Shown: positions 53,092 through 60,563, numbered from the stretch's first letter. The stretch is 64,000 nt of DNA from an uncultured Oscillospiraceae bacterium (GCA_934513685.1 CAKSWY010000002.1:57946-121945), one strand, 5' to 3'. Made by a program: numbers and translations. Notes: generated from the sequence alone by a model not told the origin.

Positions 53092-53718
53092 TCAGGCGAA
53101 CGGATTCTTCCCCTCGTCCACCGGCTCCCGCAGGGCGTGAAGCAGCGGCAGCGGGTTCTGCTTGTACAGCGCATAGCCCAGTCCAAGGGCCGCGCCGAAC
53201 GCACCCCCACCCAAAAAGTCGTGGCCGCCTTCAAACAGCAGCCCCGCCGCCAGCAGGCAGCCGCCCATCCACAGCAGGTAGCGCAGAAGGACCCGTCCTC
53301 TGGCCTCCAGCGCTTCCCGCTTGTGCCGGTTGACCGCCCGGGTGTATTGCAGGGCCTGGCCGTCCAGCCCGTGCAGGCGTTCCAGTGTTTCCCAGCTTTT
53401 TCGGGCGGGCGCGATCATCAGGGGAAATGGGGCCAGATTTTCAAAATTTTCCGTGGCCGCCTGCAGCGTCAGCCGATACAGGCGAACCTCGTCGGGCTGT
53501 TGATTCATTAAGGGGGTCAGCAGATCGACCGCCTCTTGCCAGTTTCCGGCCCGCAGATGGCGCACCGCCCGGTCAACGTCCTGGTCGAAGCGGCGAAGCT
53601 GCTCTTCCTGTGCAGGGTCCGCCACCGGCCAGCCGCAGCAGTCGCACTCCCGCCGCATCCGGTTCCGGTTGTAATGGCAGGCCGGGCAGCCGCATTGTGG
53701 GCACCGCCAATCGCTCAT
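53092..53718 (-). CDS. Zinc-ribbon plus membrane protein, last gene of the ubiquitin-like operon
   Basis: A 208-aa protein of unknown function. An N-terminal double zinc ribbon (WRCPQCGCPACHYNRN and RRECDCCGWPV, six or more cysteines in the first 30 residues) is followed by a charged helical region (FDQDVDRAVRHLRAGNWQEAVDLLTPLMNQQPDE, TPR-like). Two hydrophobic segments near the C-terminus (LLRYLLWMGGCLLAAGLLF; GGGAFGAALGLGYALY) suggest a membrane hairpin. It starts 36 bp after the preceding operon gene. A zinc ribbon joined to membrane helices is reminiscent of accessory proteins of SPFH/PspA systems such as Bacillus YdjG, but I cannot prove homology. Confidence 0.78.
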   Translation of the reverse strand: MSDWRCPQCGCPACHYNRNRMRRECDCCGWPVADPAQEEQLRRFDQDVDRAVRHLRAGNWQEAVDLLTPLMNQQPDEVRLYRLTLQAATENFENLAPFPLMIAPARKSWETLERLHGLDGQALQYTRAVNRHKREALEARGRVLLRYLLWMGGCLLAAGLLFEGGHDFLGGGAFGAALGLGYALYKQNPLPLLHALREPVDEGKNPFA

Positions 53719-53754
53719 CCTGTCACCTTCTCTCTGTTCTCCGGTTTCGTTTTG

Positions 53755-54342
53755 TCAGTGCCGGGGCGGCTTTGCGGGCAGCGGCGGCACCACTTTGTTC
53801 CGGGGTGCCGGGTCAGCTGCCGGGGCAGGCTCCGGGCGGTACGGCGCACACAGCACCGGCGACGGCTCCGCCGCCTGCTGGGCATACCCGTCGTCCGCGC
53901 ATTCCGTCCGGTCATCCGCCGCCGGTTCCTCCGGCTCCAGCCAATCCAGAGGCTGCACGGCGGGCAGCTCACTGTGGGCAGTGGCTGCCGCCATCGGGAT
54001 CAGCACACCCAGAATGGCCAGCGTCATCGCCGCCATGGCAAAGCCCGCCGTGCGCAGGCTGGCGTTCACCGCCAAAAGCACCGCCCCCACCAGAATGGTA
54101 AAGGCCTGGGCCGCCCCGGCCAGCGCCGCTGCACCGGCGGCCCGTCGCAGGCCATACCGCCAGCACAACAGGCAGGCGTAAAGCGGCAACGCCAGAGTAA
54201 GCACGGTGCCCACCCCATGCACCAGCCAGCGGGCCGCCGCCATGGCAGGGGCCAGCCAGAAATAAAACAGCTGAGGCAGGGCCATCAAAGCCAGCAGCGC
54301 GGGCAGCACCATCCACCAAAACCGATTCGTGTTCCGCTCCAT
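53755..54342 (-). CDS. Multi-pass membrane protein in the ubiquitin-like operon
   Basis: A 195-aa protein with four hydrophobic segments in the first 130 residues (WWMVLPALLALMALPQLFYFW; LVHGVGTVLTLALPLYACLLC; AGAAALAGAAQAFTILVGAVLL; AGFAMAAMTLAILGVLIPMAA). A P/A/E-rich, probably unstructured C-terminal tail follows (LEPEEPAADD; NKVVPPLPAKPPRH). The VVPPLP motif resembles proline motifs found at the ends of the E2-like protein (GTPPPLPRR) and the JAMM protein N-terminus (CPPLPPRP). No known domain was recognised. It lies between the SPFH-like gene and the zinc-ribbon gene. Confidence 0.75.
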   Translation of the reverse strand: MERNTNRFWWMVLPALLALMALPQLFYFWLAPAMAAARWLVHGVGTVLTLALPLYACLLCWRYGLRRAAGAAALAGAAQAFTILVGAVLLAVNASLRTAGFAMAAMTLAILGVLIPMAAATAHSELPAVQPLDWLEPEEPAADDRTECADDGYAQQAAEPSPVLCAPYRPEPAPAADPAPRNKVVPPLPAKPPRH

Positions 54343-54373
54343 GTTTCATCCTCCTGTTCGTTTGCCGTGTGAT

Positions 54374-55441
54374 TCATTCCAATCCGGTTCCGTTCGTCCC
54401 ATGGTTCGTGTGCAGCGGCTGGCCGCAGTGGGGGCAAACCGCCGCCTGCGGGCTGACGCTGCCGTGACAGCAGGGGCACTGCCGCAGCCGCCCCGGCAGC
54501 GGCGGCGTACCCGCCGGGCCGCCGGTTTGGGCCATCGTGCCCACCGTCTGCTGCAAAGTAGGCCAGAGCTGGCTCAGCAGCAGTGCCTGCGCCAAAGGTG
54601 CGGCCATCCCGCCGCCGCTTGCCTGCCCGGCGCTGCTGCCCCGGGCAGGCAGGCCCGTCATGGCTTCCGCCAGCGTGCGCCGGTCCAGGTTTCCGCCCCA
54701 GATCCGTTCCAGATGGTCCTTCTCCAGGTCGGTCTGCGTGCGGCCCGCGGCCTCTTTGCCTTCCAGCTCGTGCAGGCGCGCCCAGCCTTCCTCGGGAATG
54801 TTCACGGCCGTCACCGCAAACTGTTCCAGGCTCAGGCCAAACTCTGCCAGCGCCTGGGACAGCGGGCCGCGGGTCTCGGCCCCAATGGCCCCAAGACTTC
54901 GGTTAAACTCCACAATGGTGTGGCGGTTGAGCGCCCCGGCCAGAGTCTGCCGCAAGGGGGCCAGCACCAGCTGGCGCAGGCAGGGCTCCAGATCCTCGTC
55001 CGAGAACACGGCCTGATAGGTGCCCACCATCGTTTCCAGCGTCTGCAGCGGGTCCGCAATGCGGTAGGCCAAGCTGCACGAGGCCAGCGCCTCCATGGTC
55101 AGCCGGTAGCGCCGCTCCTCAAAGGGGATCGGCCCGGTGCCCAGCTGCATGAAGTTCGTTCTCTGGGTGGACACAAAGAACACGGTCACGCTCACCGGTG
55201 CTTCCCCACCGGTCATCAAATTGCGCAGCCGCACGAAGAAGGGGTCCACCCCGGTCATTAATTCGTAGCGCCCGGGCCAGTACGGCCCGACCACCTGCCC
55301 GTTAAGGGCGACAAAGGCCTGGGTTCCGGCCGGCACCAGCAGCACACTGCCGTTTACCACCGTCCGCCCCGGGCCGCAAAGCTCCGGCATCACGCGAATC
55401 AGGCTGCTTCCGCCCGGATCACGAATCACCCGCTGCAGCAT
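54374..55441 (-). CDS. SPFH-like (YdjI/virion-core-type) protein with C-terminal zinc ribbon
   Basis: A 355-aa protein. The first 240 residues resemble the SPFH-domain family annotated as virion core protein (Bacillus YdjI): GSSLIRVMPELCGPGRTVVNGSVLLVPAGTQAFVALNGQVVGPYWPGRYELMTG and STQRTNFMQLGTGPIPFEE. SLAYRIADPLQTLETMVGTYQAVFSDEDLEPCLRQLV follows. The C-terminus has a zinc ribbon (CPCCHGSVSPQAAVCPHCG). YdjI helps place PspA at damaged membranes, so this member suggests a membrane-scaffold role for the operon. AGGAGG lies 7 bp before the ATG. The gene starts 19 bp after the transglutaminase gene. Confidence 0.85.
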   Translation of the reverse strand: MLQRVIRDPGGSSLIRVMPELCGPGRTVVNGSVLLVPAGTQAFVALNGQVVGPYWPGRYELMTGVDPFFVRLRNLMTGGEAPVSVTVFFVSTQRTNFMQLGTGPIPFEERRYRLTMEALASCSLAYRIADPLQTLETMVGTYQAVFSDEDLEPCLRQLVLAPLRQTLAGALNRHTIVEFNRSLGAIGAETRGPLSQALAEFGLSLEQFAVTAVNIPEEGWARLHELEGKEAAGRTQTDLEKDHLERIWGGNLDRRTLAEAMTGLPARGSSAGQASGGGMAAPLAQALLLSQLWPTLQQTVGTMAQTGGPAGTPPLPGRLRQCPCCHGSVSPQAAVCPHCGQPLHTNHGTNGTGLE

Positions 55442-55460
55442 GGGTACACCTCCTGTTGAT

Positions 55461-56441
55461 TCAGCGGCTCGCCTGTTTCATAAGGGCAACGGCCCTCAGC
55501 GAAGCCACATGGTAAATGTTCCAGCATCCCGGCAGGCCGCGCAAGGCCTCGTGGATCGCCCGGCCCATCTGCGCATCGGTACACGGCGGCTGCATCTGCC
55601 CGTAGGCCATGCCGCCCTGCGCGGCACCGCTGCGCAGATGGCCGGTCAGCTCTGCCAGTGAGCAGACGCTGTGCCCGTGCAGCCGGTAATAGCTGTACGC
55701 CTCGGTGCGGCAGACGGGCAGGCCCTGCCCGGCAAACCCGCTGTGGTCCCGCGAGATCTGCTCGTCCGTCAGGTTGAAATACCGGTAGAGCATCGCGCCT
55801 TTCCCCGGCTTCTCCCAGGTCACATCGCAGTGCACCGGTTCGCCGTTCAGCCAGACCATCGCCCAGCAGTGGCCCTCCGTGCGCCCTCTCCCGAGGATTT
55901 GAACGCAGGCCACCCCGGCCCGGCGCAGGCAGTACAGCAGCAGGGCGTTCTGCCCCTCGCACACGCCCCGTGCGGTCAGCAGCGGCCCCACCAGATTGTG
56001 CTCCTGCTCGCTTCGGGTGTTCTGGTAGCGCAGCTGCCGGGCCAGCCGAATGTAAATGAGTTCTTCCCGCTGCACAAGGCTCAGGGCCGCCGTTCCGGCC
56101 ATCAACGGCAACATTTTCTGCCGGAAGGCCGCCTGCAATGTCTCGATTTCCGCAGGCGTATACAGCATTTGCAGCCGAAGCTTCCCTTCCTGCCCGCCGC
56201 GGTATAAGAAGGTCATCTGCCGCCCGAGGAAGAAGTACTCCGGCCGGTCATGCCGCAGGGCCTTGCAGGCAGCAAAGGCATCGTCGTATGCCCGTTCCCA
56301 CTTTTCCAGCGTCAGCGGAACCTCGGCGCGGTAATCTCCCCCGGCCAGGCGACGGTCCAGCTCATCGTAGAACCGCCTCGCCTGCCCGGGCGGCAGCCGG
56401 TCCCTGTAAAAACAGCGGCCCAGGGCGTGCGGCTCGCTCAT
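55461..56441 (-). CDS. Transglutaminase-like (papain-fold) protein
   Basis: A 326-aa protein whose central region is a transglutaminase-like cysteine protease fold. The triad is complete: C161 in ARGVCEGQNALLLYCLRRAGV, H191 in GRTEGHCWAMVWLNG and D206 in VHCDVTWE. The first 150 residues are helical (LTLEKWERAYDDAFAACKALRHD; EIETLQAAFRQKMLPL). No signal peptide, so it is cytosolic. Bacterial members are usually proteases or amidases rather than cross-linkers; a deconjugating or tag-processing role is a hypothesis from context. It starts 1 bp after the JAMM gene, with GAGGAGGG inside that gene's end. Confidence 0.87.
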   Translation of the reverse strand: MSEPHALGRCFYRDRLPPGQARRFYDELDRRLAGGDYRAEVPLTLEKWERAYDDAFAACKALRHDRPEYFFLGRQMTFLYRGGQEGKLRLQMLYTPAEIETLQAAFRQKMLPLMAGTAALSLVQREELIYIRLARQLRYQNTRSEQEHNLVGPLLTARGVCEGQNALLLYCLRRAGVACVQILGRGRTEGHCWAMVWLNGEPVHCDVTWEKPGKGAMLYRYFNLTDEQISRDHSGFAGQGLPVCRTEAYSYYRLHGHSVCSLAELTGHLRSGAAQGGMAYGQMQPPCTDAQMGRAIHEALRGLPGCWNIYHVASLRAVALMKQASR

Positions 56442-56442
56442 G

Positions 56443-57339
56443 TCAGCCCTCCTCTTCCTTCGGCCTGCCCGGAATCGTCAGTGTGACGCGCACTTTGGTG
56501 CAGCGGCGCAGCTTTCCGGTAACACAGCGGACGGTGCCTTTTGCCCCGTCCATGCGCAGGCAGCGGCTGGCCAGCTTCATCAATGCCTCCACCGGGAACT
56601 CCGGCATGGGGTGCTCCGTCTCCGCCGGGTGCGGCGCTTCTTTGGCCGCGGCCTTTGCGGTGCGGCGGCACACGATCACCTGGGCATTCTCAAAGTTTTT
56701 GCCGATGCTGGCCAGCATCTGGCGGCGAATGGGGTCGCACACAAAGATGCACACCGGCGCTTTGGCCGCCCGGGCTTCTCCGCTGCTGCGGTCCGTCCCG
56801 GACCAGAACACGCCCAGATCCGGGTGGGTGTGGCCCTCCAGGCAGTATTCACTGGGCCCGTACTCCAAAAACGGGTCCACCACGCACCCTTGGGCATCCC
56901 GGTTGAAGCGCTTTTCGTCCCGAAGGTACTCGTCCCGGTAATACTCCAGAAAGTCCAGCCCCGGGTTGTTCTCCCCGTTGGGGCCAAGGCCGGAGGCGGA
57001 GCTTCTCGTCCGGTTCATGGTGTGCACCTGCAGAAAGTGGCTGACCACCACGTTCACCCGGCCGTCCTTCTCCAGGAAGAAATGCCCCAGCCCGATGTAT
57101 TTCTGCTCCAAATGGTTCATGGGGGAACGGCGGCCGTAGCTCACCATCATGGTCAGTTCTTCGGCGGCTTCCGGCAGAAAGAACACGTAGTGTCGGCCCT
57201 TGCCGTGGCGCTCTGCCTGAAAGCTGCCGCAGTTCTTCTCAATCACCGCGGCGATCTCCACCGCGCTCAGCACCGGATACGTGCGGGACGGCGTAATGGG
57301 GCGCGGCGGCAACGGCGGGCAGTTCGTTTTCACTTCCAT
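56443..57339 (-). CDS. JAMM/MPN+ metalloprotease-like protein of the ubiquitin-like operon
   Basis: A 298-aa protein with the JAMM zinc motif H170-x-H172-x7-S180-x2-D183 (EGHTHPDLGVFWSGTD), the signature of deubiquitinases and bacterial JAB domains. Upstream strands (NHLEQKYIGLGHFFLEKDGRVNVVVSHFLQVH) fit the MPN fold, where the catalytic glutamate is expected. The N-terminus is proline-rich (CPPLPPRPITPSRTYPVLSAVEIAAVI) and the C-terminal 100 residues are a basic extension (RCLRMDGAKGTVRCVTGKLRRCTKVRVTLTIPG). The likely job is trimming the tag protein after Gly-Gly and/or removing it from targets. AAAGGAG lies 8 bp before the ATG. It follows the E2-like gene by 41 bp. Confidence 0.88.
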   Translation of the reverse strand: MEVKTNCPPLPPRPITPSRTYPVLSAVEIAAVIEKNCGSFQAERHGKGRHYVFFLPEAAEELTMMVSYGRRSPMNHLEQKYIGLGHFFLEKDGRVNVVVSHFLQVHTMNRTRSSASGLGPNGENNPGLDFLEYYRDEYLRDEKRFNRDAQGCVVDPFLEYGPSEYCLEGHTHPDLGVFWSGTDRSSGEARAAKAPVCIFVCDPIRRQMLASIGKNFENAQVIVCRRTAKAAAKEAPHPAETEHPMPEFPVEALMKLASRCLRMDGAKGTVRCVTGKLRRCTKVRVTLTIPGRPKEEEG

Positions 57340-57380
57340 CGCATGTTCTCCTTTGCTTGCGGGCCTTGCCCGGAGGTTCT

Positions 57381-58007
57381 TTAGCTGCGGCGCGGCAGCG
57401 GGGGCGGCGTGCCCGTGCCGGGGACCGCGCGGCGCACCGGAAGCGGCGGCCGCTGCGGGGCCTCCAGCAGCTTGGGCGAAATGGTGGGAAAGCGCCCGCT
57501 CGCCACACCGGCCCGGTGCCAGTCCGCCACATCGCCGTTGGCCATGGAGTCATAGCGGGTCACCGCCGGGTCGTGGATCATATCCTTCACCAGCTTTTCC
57601 GCCACCGTGAGCATCGAGCTGGTATAAATTTTCCATTCGTCAATGCAGGCGGCCCCGCTGCGGAATACGTTGGGGCTGGCCAGCCGCCGCTTTGCCGGGT
57701 AGGCAGCTTTCACGCTTTTCAGCGGATAGCCCAGAAACACCGCCACCTCCGCGCTCATAGAGGAACAGCTCTTGGGGGAAGCGTCGTCCCGGTCGGTGAG
57801 GTAATGGCTGGGGGCGTGCACCGTGATCCGGAAACGAAACTCCTCGCCCGGCTCACAGGCCACCTCCTCCACCGTCACATACCGGGGGTTGAACATACCC
57901 CGCAGAACGTTCCAGTCGTTGCGGATGGCCTCGCGGGATTCCCCGTCCGAAATGGAAACGGGCACGCTGCTGCCCCGCTCGTCCGTATAAGTCGTGCTGT
58001 ATGCCAT
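57381..58007 (-). CDS. E2-like (UBC-fold) conjugating protein
   Basis: A 208-aa protein. The core has YPLKSVKAAYPAKRR followed by LASPNVFRSGAACIDEWKI, which lines up with the E2 pattern P-x(n)-HPN-hy-x-G-x-hCL-x(n)-W; C121 would be the thioester cysteine. SPN replaces the eukaryotic HPN. A helix-rich tail (SMLTVAEKLVKDMIHDPAVTRYDSMANGDVADWHRAG) matches the E2 C-terminal helices, and a proline tail ends in TPPPLPRR. The start ATG 58007 has AAGGAGGAG upstream; a longer frame runs into the E1 gene. It lies 13 bp after the E1 gene. The assignment rests on motif and context, and a fold prediction would settle it. Confidence 0.8.
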   Translation of the reverse strand: MAYSTTYTDERGSSVPVSISDGESREAIRNDWNVLRGMFNPRYVTVEEVACEPGEEFRFRITVHAPSHYLTDRDDASPKSCSSMSAEVAVFLGYPLKSVKAAYPAKRRLASPNVFRSGAACIDEWKIYTSSMLTVAEKLVKDMIHDPAVTRYDSMANGDVADWHRAGVASGRFPTISPKLLEAPQRPPLPVRRAVPGTGTPPPLPRRS

Positions 58008-58020
58008 GCTTCTCCTCCTT

Positions 58021-59277
58021 TTACTCCAAATGCTGCACCCGATGCATCTGCTCCGGGTCGCCCCGCAGGGCAAACACAAGCGTTTCCCGGCTGCCGTTGG
58101 CCTGCGTGCAGAGCACCTTCAGATGCGCGCCCAGCGGGTAGCCCAGCTGAAACAGGGTCCGTTCTTTCATCTCCGGGTCGCTCTCGGGCGAAAATGCATA
58201 AAGCACATCATCCATTGCGAAATCCACGTCGTACCGGGCCGGGCGGCCGACGGCGCGGCAGGCCTCACAGCGCAGATCCTGCAAAAAGGTGCGGCCCTCG
58301 TGCCGCATCACCTTGATAGGCGCGCCGCAGACGTGGCACAGGTCGCTGCGGATGAACCCGGTGTAGGTGCGCTGGTTGTAATTCAGCCAGTGAACCTGCA
58401 GCTCAAAGGCTGCCTGACCCAGCCGGGCGGCGATCTGCTCCAGCGCCTGTCCCAGCGTAAGTTCCAGCACCGTGCCCTCCAGCCAGAGGATCTCCTTCGG
58501 CGGCTGAACCGCACAGCCCGGGCAGCCCCGCTTCGCCTTGGGGTGGGTCACGGTCAGCTCCATATTCGGATAGGCGTAATAGGTCAGGCGCCGGTTCATG
58601 GCCTCTTTCACGCCGATCACCTGCGCGCGGAATTGCTCCGCCGTCAGGTTGGCCGCATGGCTGCTGGCCAGCCCGCTGGTGCGCACCGGCACCGTCTCAC
58701 CGTCCACCGCGCGCAGCTGCGGCCCGCTGCAGGAGGTGCGCACGGCTCCGTTTTCCAGCCAGCGCTCGTCCATCAGGCAGCGCAGGCAGAACTCTCGGCC
58801 GTCCATCATGACACTGCGCGCCATTTCGTCCTGCGTTCCGTCCATAATCACCACCGGGCGGCGCTCCGGCGGCAGCTGCATCCACAGCTCGTTGAACAGG
58901 GCCTTGGCCGCGTAATTGTCCAGGCACAGCACCACCACGTCGTAGTCCGCCAGTGCCTCCGGGCCGATCCTGCACAGGTCCGTGTCCACCCCGTTTGCGG
59001 TGCAGCCCTCTTCCAGAAACGGCTGCACCCGCCGGGCCACGCACCGGGCCTTGTTTTGGCCCACATCCTCCGGCGTGCGCACCAGGCAGCTGTGCTTGGC
59101 GGCATTTTCCAGCGTAAAGGTGTCAAAGTCGAGCAGGTCCAGGCTGCATCCCATTTTCACCAGCGCTTCCGCCACGTTAGACCCCACCGCGCCCGCGCCG
59201 CAAATGAGCACGCGTTTTCCGCCGAACAGCGGCCGATAGGCCGACAGCTTCAACGGATTGTACAGACGATCCTCCAT
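58021..59277 (-). CDS. ThiF/MoeB/E1-like ubiquitin-activating enzyme
   Basis: A 418-aa adenylyltransferase of the E1 superfamily. The Rossmann ATP loop is at about residues 23-36 (VLICGAGAVGSNVAEALV); D50/D52 in LLDFDTFTLENAAKH, N58, the K76 region (VGQNKARCV) and D120 (VVLCLDNYAAK) match ThiF. Cysteine pairs CLRC (164, 167), CPGC, CHVC and CEAC may bind zinc; C183 (RTSCSG) is one candidate active-site cysteine. It is longer than ThiF/MoeB (about 250 aa), with a C-terminal zinc-rich domain. AGGAGG precedes two adjacent ATGs; I prefer 59277 over 59280 for spacing. It is expected to adenylate the Gly-Gly tag and pass it to the E2-like protein. Confidence 0.9.
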   Translation of the reverse strand: MEDRLYNPLKLSAYRPLFGGKRVLICGAGAVGSNVAEALVKMGCSLDLLDFDTFTLENAAKHSCLVRTPEDVGQNKARCVARRVQPFLEEGCTANGVDTDLCRIGPEALADYDVVVLCLDNYAAKALFNELWMQLPPERRPVVIMDGTQDEMARSVMMDGREFCLRCLMDERWLENGAVRTSCSGPQLRAVDGETVPVRTSGLASSHAANLTAEQFRAQVIGVKEAMNRRLTYYAYPNMELTVTHPKAKRGCPGCAVQPPKEILWLEGTVLELTLGQALEQIAARLGQAAFELQVHWLNYNQRTYTGFIRSDLCHVCGAPIKVMRHEGRTFLQDLRCEACRAVGRPARYDVDFAMDDVLYAFSPESDPEMKERTLFQLGYPLGAHLKVLCTQANGSRETLVFALRGDPEQMHRVQHLE

Positions 59278-59312
59278 CATTTCCTCCTGTTTTGTTTCCG
59301 TCCTCGGCGACC

Positions 59313-59786
59313 TCAAAGAATGGGCCGCCCGTTGGGGGCAATTCGATGGCCGTTCGGGCAGCGATAACATCCGGCCGTTTCATTCCAGAAAATTTTCTGG
59401 GGCTGCCCGGGCAGGTTCCGCGCCCGGTCGATTGGGCAGCACGGGAACTGATCCGGCCGAATGCCCCGCGGCCCCGCGCCTGCCGCCGGGAGGGTGCGTC
59501 GCACCGCCGGTTCCGACCGCGAGGGCCGGGCGGTTCGCGGGTTCCGGTGGTTGATCGGCTCTTCCCGCCGCGCCGGGCGTACGTTTGCCGGGGCGGCCAG
59601 TCTCGGCCGATTTCCCACAGGCTGCCGAAGCGCCGCCGGGCGGCTCGCGCTGCCTCTCCCCTGCGGCAGAGGCGGCGGCTGTCTGCTTTTGTACGATGGT
59701 TTGCTGCGGCGGTTCAGGGCCATCCAGGCAGCCCCACCGCCCAGCAGCAGAATCGCCCCCGCTGCAATGCAAATCCAGTTCAGCAT
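59313..59786 (-). CDS. Small membrane-anchored Cys/His-rich protein, possible ligase or anchor
   Basis: A 157-aa protein. Residues 1-22 are one transmembrane helix (LNWICIAAGAILLLGGGAAWM), residues 27-110 are a basic, proline-rich and probably unstructured linker (PPPLPQGRGSASRP), and the end holds a compact metal-binding candidate: C116, C117, C140, C143 and H147 (PCCPIDRA, GCYRCPNGHRI). The pattern is not a canonical RING but could be a treble clef. Placed between the tag gene and the E1 gene, it could tether the machinery or act as a substrate adapter. That is inference; no family was recognised. Confidence 0.72.
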   Translation of the reverse strand: MLNWICIAAGAILLLGGGAAWMALNRRSKPSYKSRQPPPLPQGRGSASRPAALRQPVGNRPRLAAPANVRPARREEPINHRNPRTARPSRSEPAVRRTLPAAGAGPRGIRPDQFPCCPIDRARNLPGQPQKIFWNETAGCYRCPNGHRIAPNGRPIL

Positions 59787-59828
59787 GTACGATTCCTTCC
59801 TCGTTTTGCGGTGTTTGTCCGAAAATGA

Positions 59829-60146
59829 TTAAGCCACGCCGCCGTCGTCCGAAATGGTCAGCACATCGCCGTTCATCAGCCCCATGCCCTCCACCGTCTC
59901 GTTCTCATCGCAGCTTTCCACACCGGTGCGCTTATTCACAAACACCAGCTTGGCCGCGTCCCTCCGGATTCCCAGATCCTGCGCATACGCGTCCAACAGC
60001 TGGCCCATGGTGTTGCCTCCCACCACCGGGACCTTGGCGTAGGTCACGCCGCTGCCCTTGTTCACCAGATCGATCTCCATCATGGTCTGGGTGGTGCTGT
60101 CCTGCATGGTCGCTTCGCTCGCATCAAATTTGTTCCGTTCCGTCAT
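59829..60146 (-). CDS. Ubiquitin-like beta-grasp tag protein with near-terminal Gly-Gly
   Basis: A 105-aa protein with a flexible N-terminus of about 22 residues. A beta-grasp pattern then follows: MMEIDLVNKGSG, a helix TMGQLLDAYAQDLGI, AAKLVFVNKRTGVES and TVEGMGLMNGDVLTI, as in ubiquitin (strand-turn-strand-helix-strand, then x-L-x-x-x-x-h-x-x-G-D). The C-terminus is SDDGGVA, so Gly-Gly at 102-103 is followed by two residues that a JAMM protease could remove. The start ATG 60146 has AAAGGGAG 7 bp upstream; the longer frame adds MQKGRRT. It is the first gene of the nine-gene operon, consistent with high tag dosage. Confidence 0.85.
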   Translation of the reverse strand: MTERNKFDASEATMQDSTTQTMMEIDLVNKGSGVTYAKVPVVGGNTMGQLLDAYAQDLGIRRDAAKLVFVNKRTGVESCDENETVEGMGLMNGDVLTISDDGGVA

Positions 60147-60259
60147 GGTTCGTCTCCCTTTCTGCACTCATACTGTGTGTTGTATCCGGATTCCGCAGCT
60201 TCTTGTGAAAGCCTCGTGTCCGGATTTCTTTATGTCAAAACTCTCGCCGCCGGATGCAT

Positions 60260-60288
60260 ATTGTCGGATATACGATGCAACTTTTCAA
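60260..60288 (-). promoter_or_regulatory. Candidate promoter of the ubiquitin-like operon
   Basis: On the minus strand TTGAAA (60288-60283), a 17-bp spacer and GACAAT (60265-60260), giving a leader of about 105 nt. It lies downstream of the array terminator. The -10 has two mismatches. A TTGACA occurs nearer the gene (about 60238-60233) but without a good -10. Confidence 0.4.
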
Positions 60289-60324
60289 AATTTGCTGCAA
60301 TTGGAGGAATTGACGCGAAACAGC

Positions 60325-60356
60325 AAAAGCCGCGGTGTCTGCACACCGCGGCTTTT
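60325..60356. terminator. Bidirectional terminator between the CRISPR array and the ubiquitin-like operon
   Basis: AAAAGCCGCGGTGT (60325-60338) pairs perfectly with ACACCGCGGCTTTT (60343-60356). The loop is CTGC. It would stop the array transcript before the operon. Confidence 0.85.
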
Positions 60357-60563
60357 CTGCTTTATTTTATAGGACATATGGTACGATAGGCACGCACAGG
60401 GAAGGCTTTGCTGCATTGGCATTCCCCTCGAGAGGATTTGATTGGTGTTATCGCATTAATTGTTTACGTAATTACTTGCGGAAGCTTGAACGGCGGCCGA
60501 AATGGCAGCATATTAGATTCACATACGATATACTTTCTTTCCTTTGGAGCGTTCAACCTCCAA
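60357..60563. other. Trailer side of the CRISPR array
   Basis: About 200 bp, more AT-rich than the surroundings, with no reading frame of note and no repeat-like units apart from the degenerate first repeat that begins at 60564. Confidence 0.5.

Noticed and set aside
58021..60146. Thiamine or molybdopterin biosynthesis (ThiF/MoeB with ThiS/MoaD)
   Set aside because: No thiazole or molybdopterin genes are nearby, and the set includes E2-like and JAMM proteins, which those pathways lack.
53092..60146. CBASS type II (Cap2/Cap3) or pupylation
   Set aside because: No cyclic-nucleotide synthase or effector gene, and no Pup ligase/depupylase or proteasome gene. The E1 and E2 are separate proteins and a dedicated tag gene is present.
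59829..60146. YukD-type protein of a type VII secretion locus
   Set aside because: There is no WXG100 protein or FtsK-like ATPase in the region, while E1, E2 and JAMM genes are.
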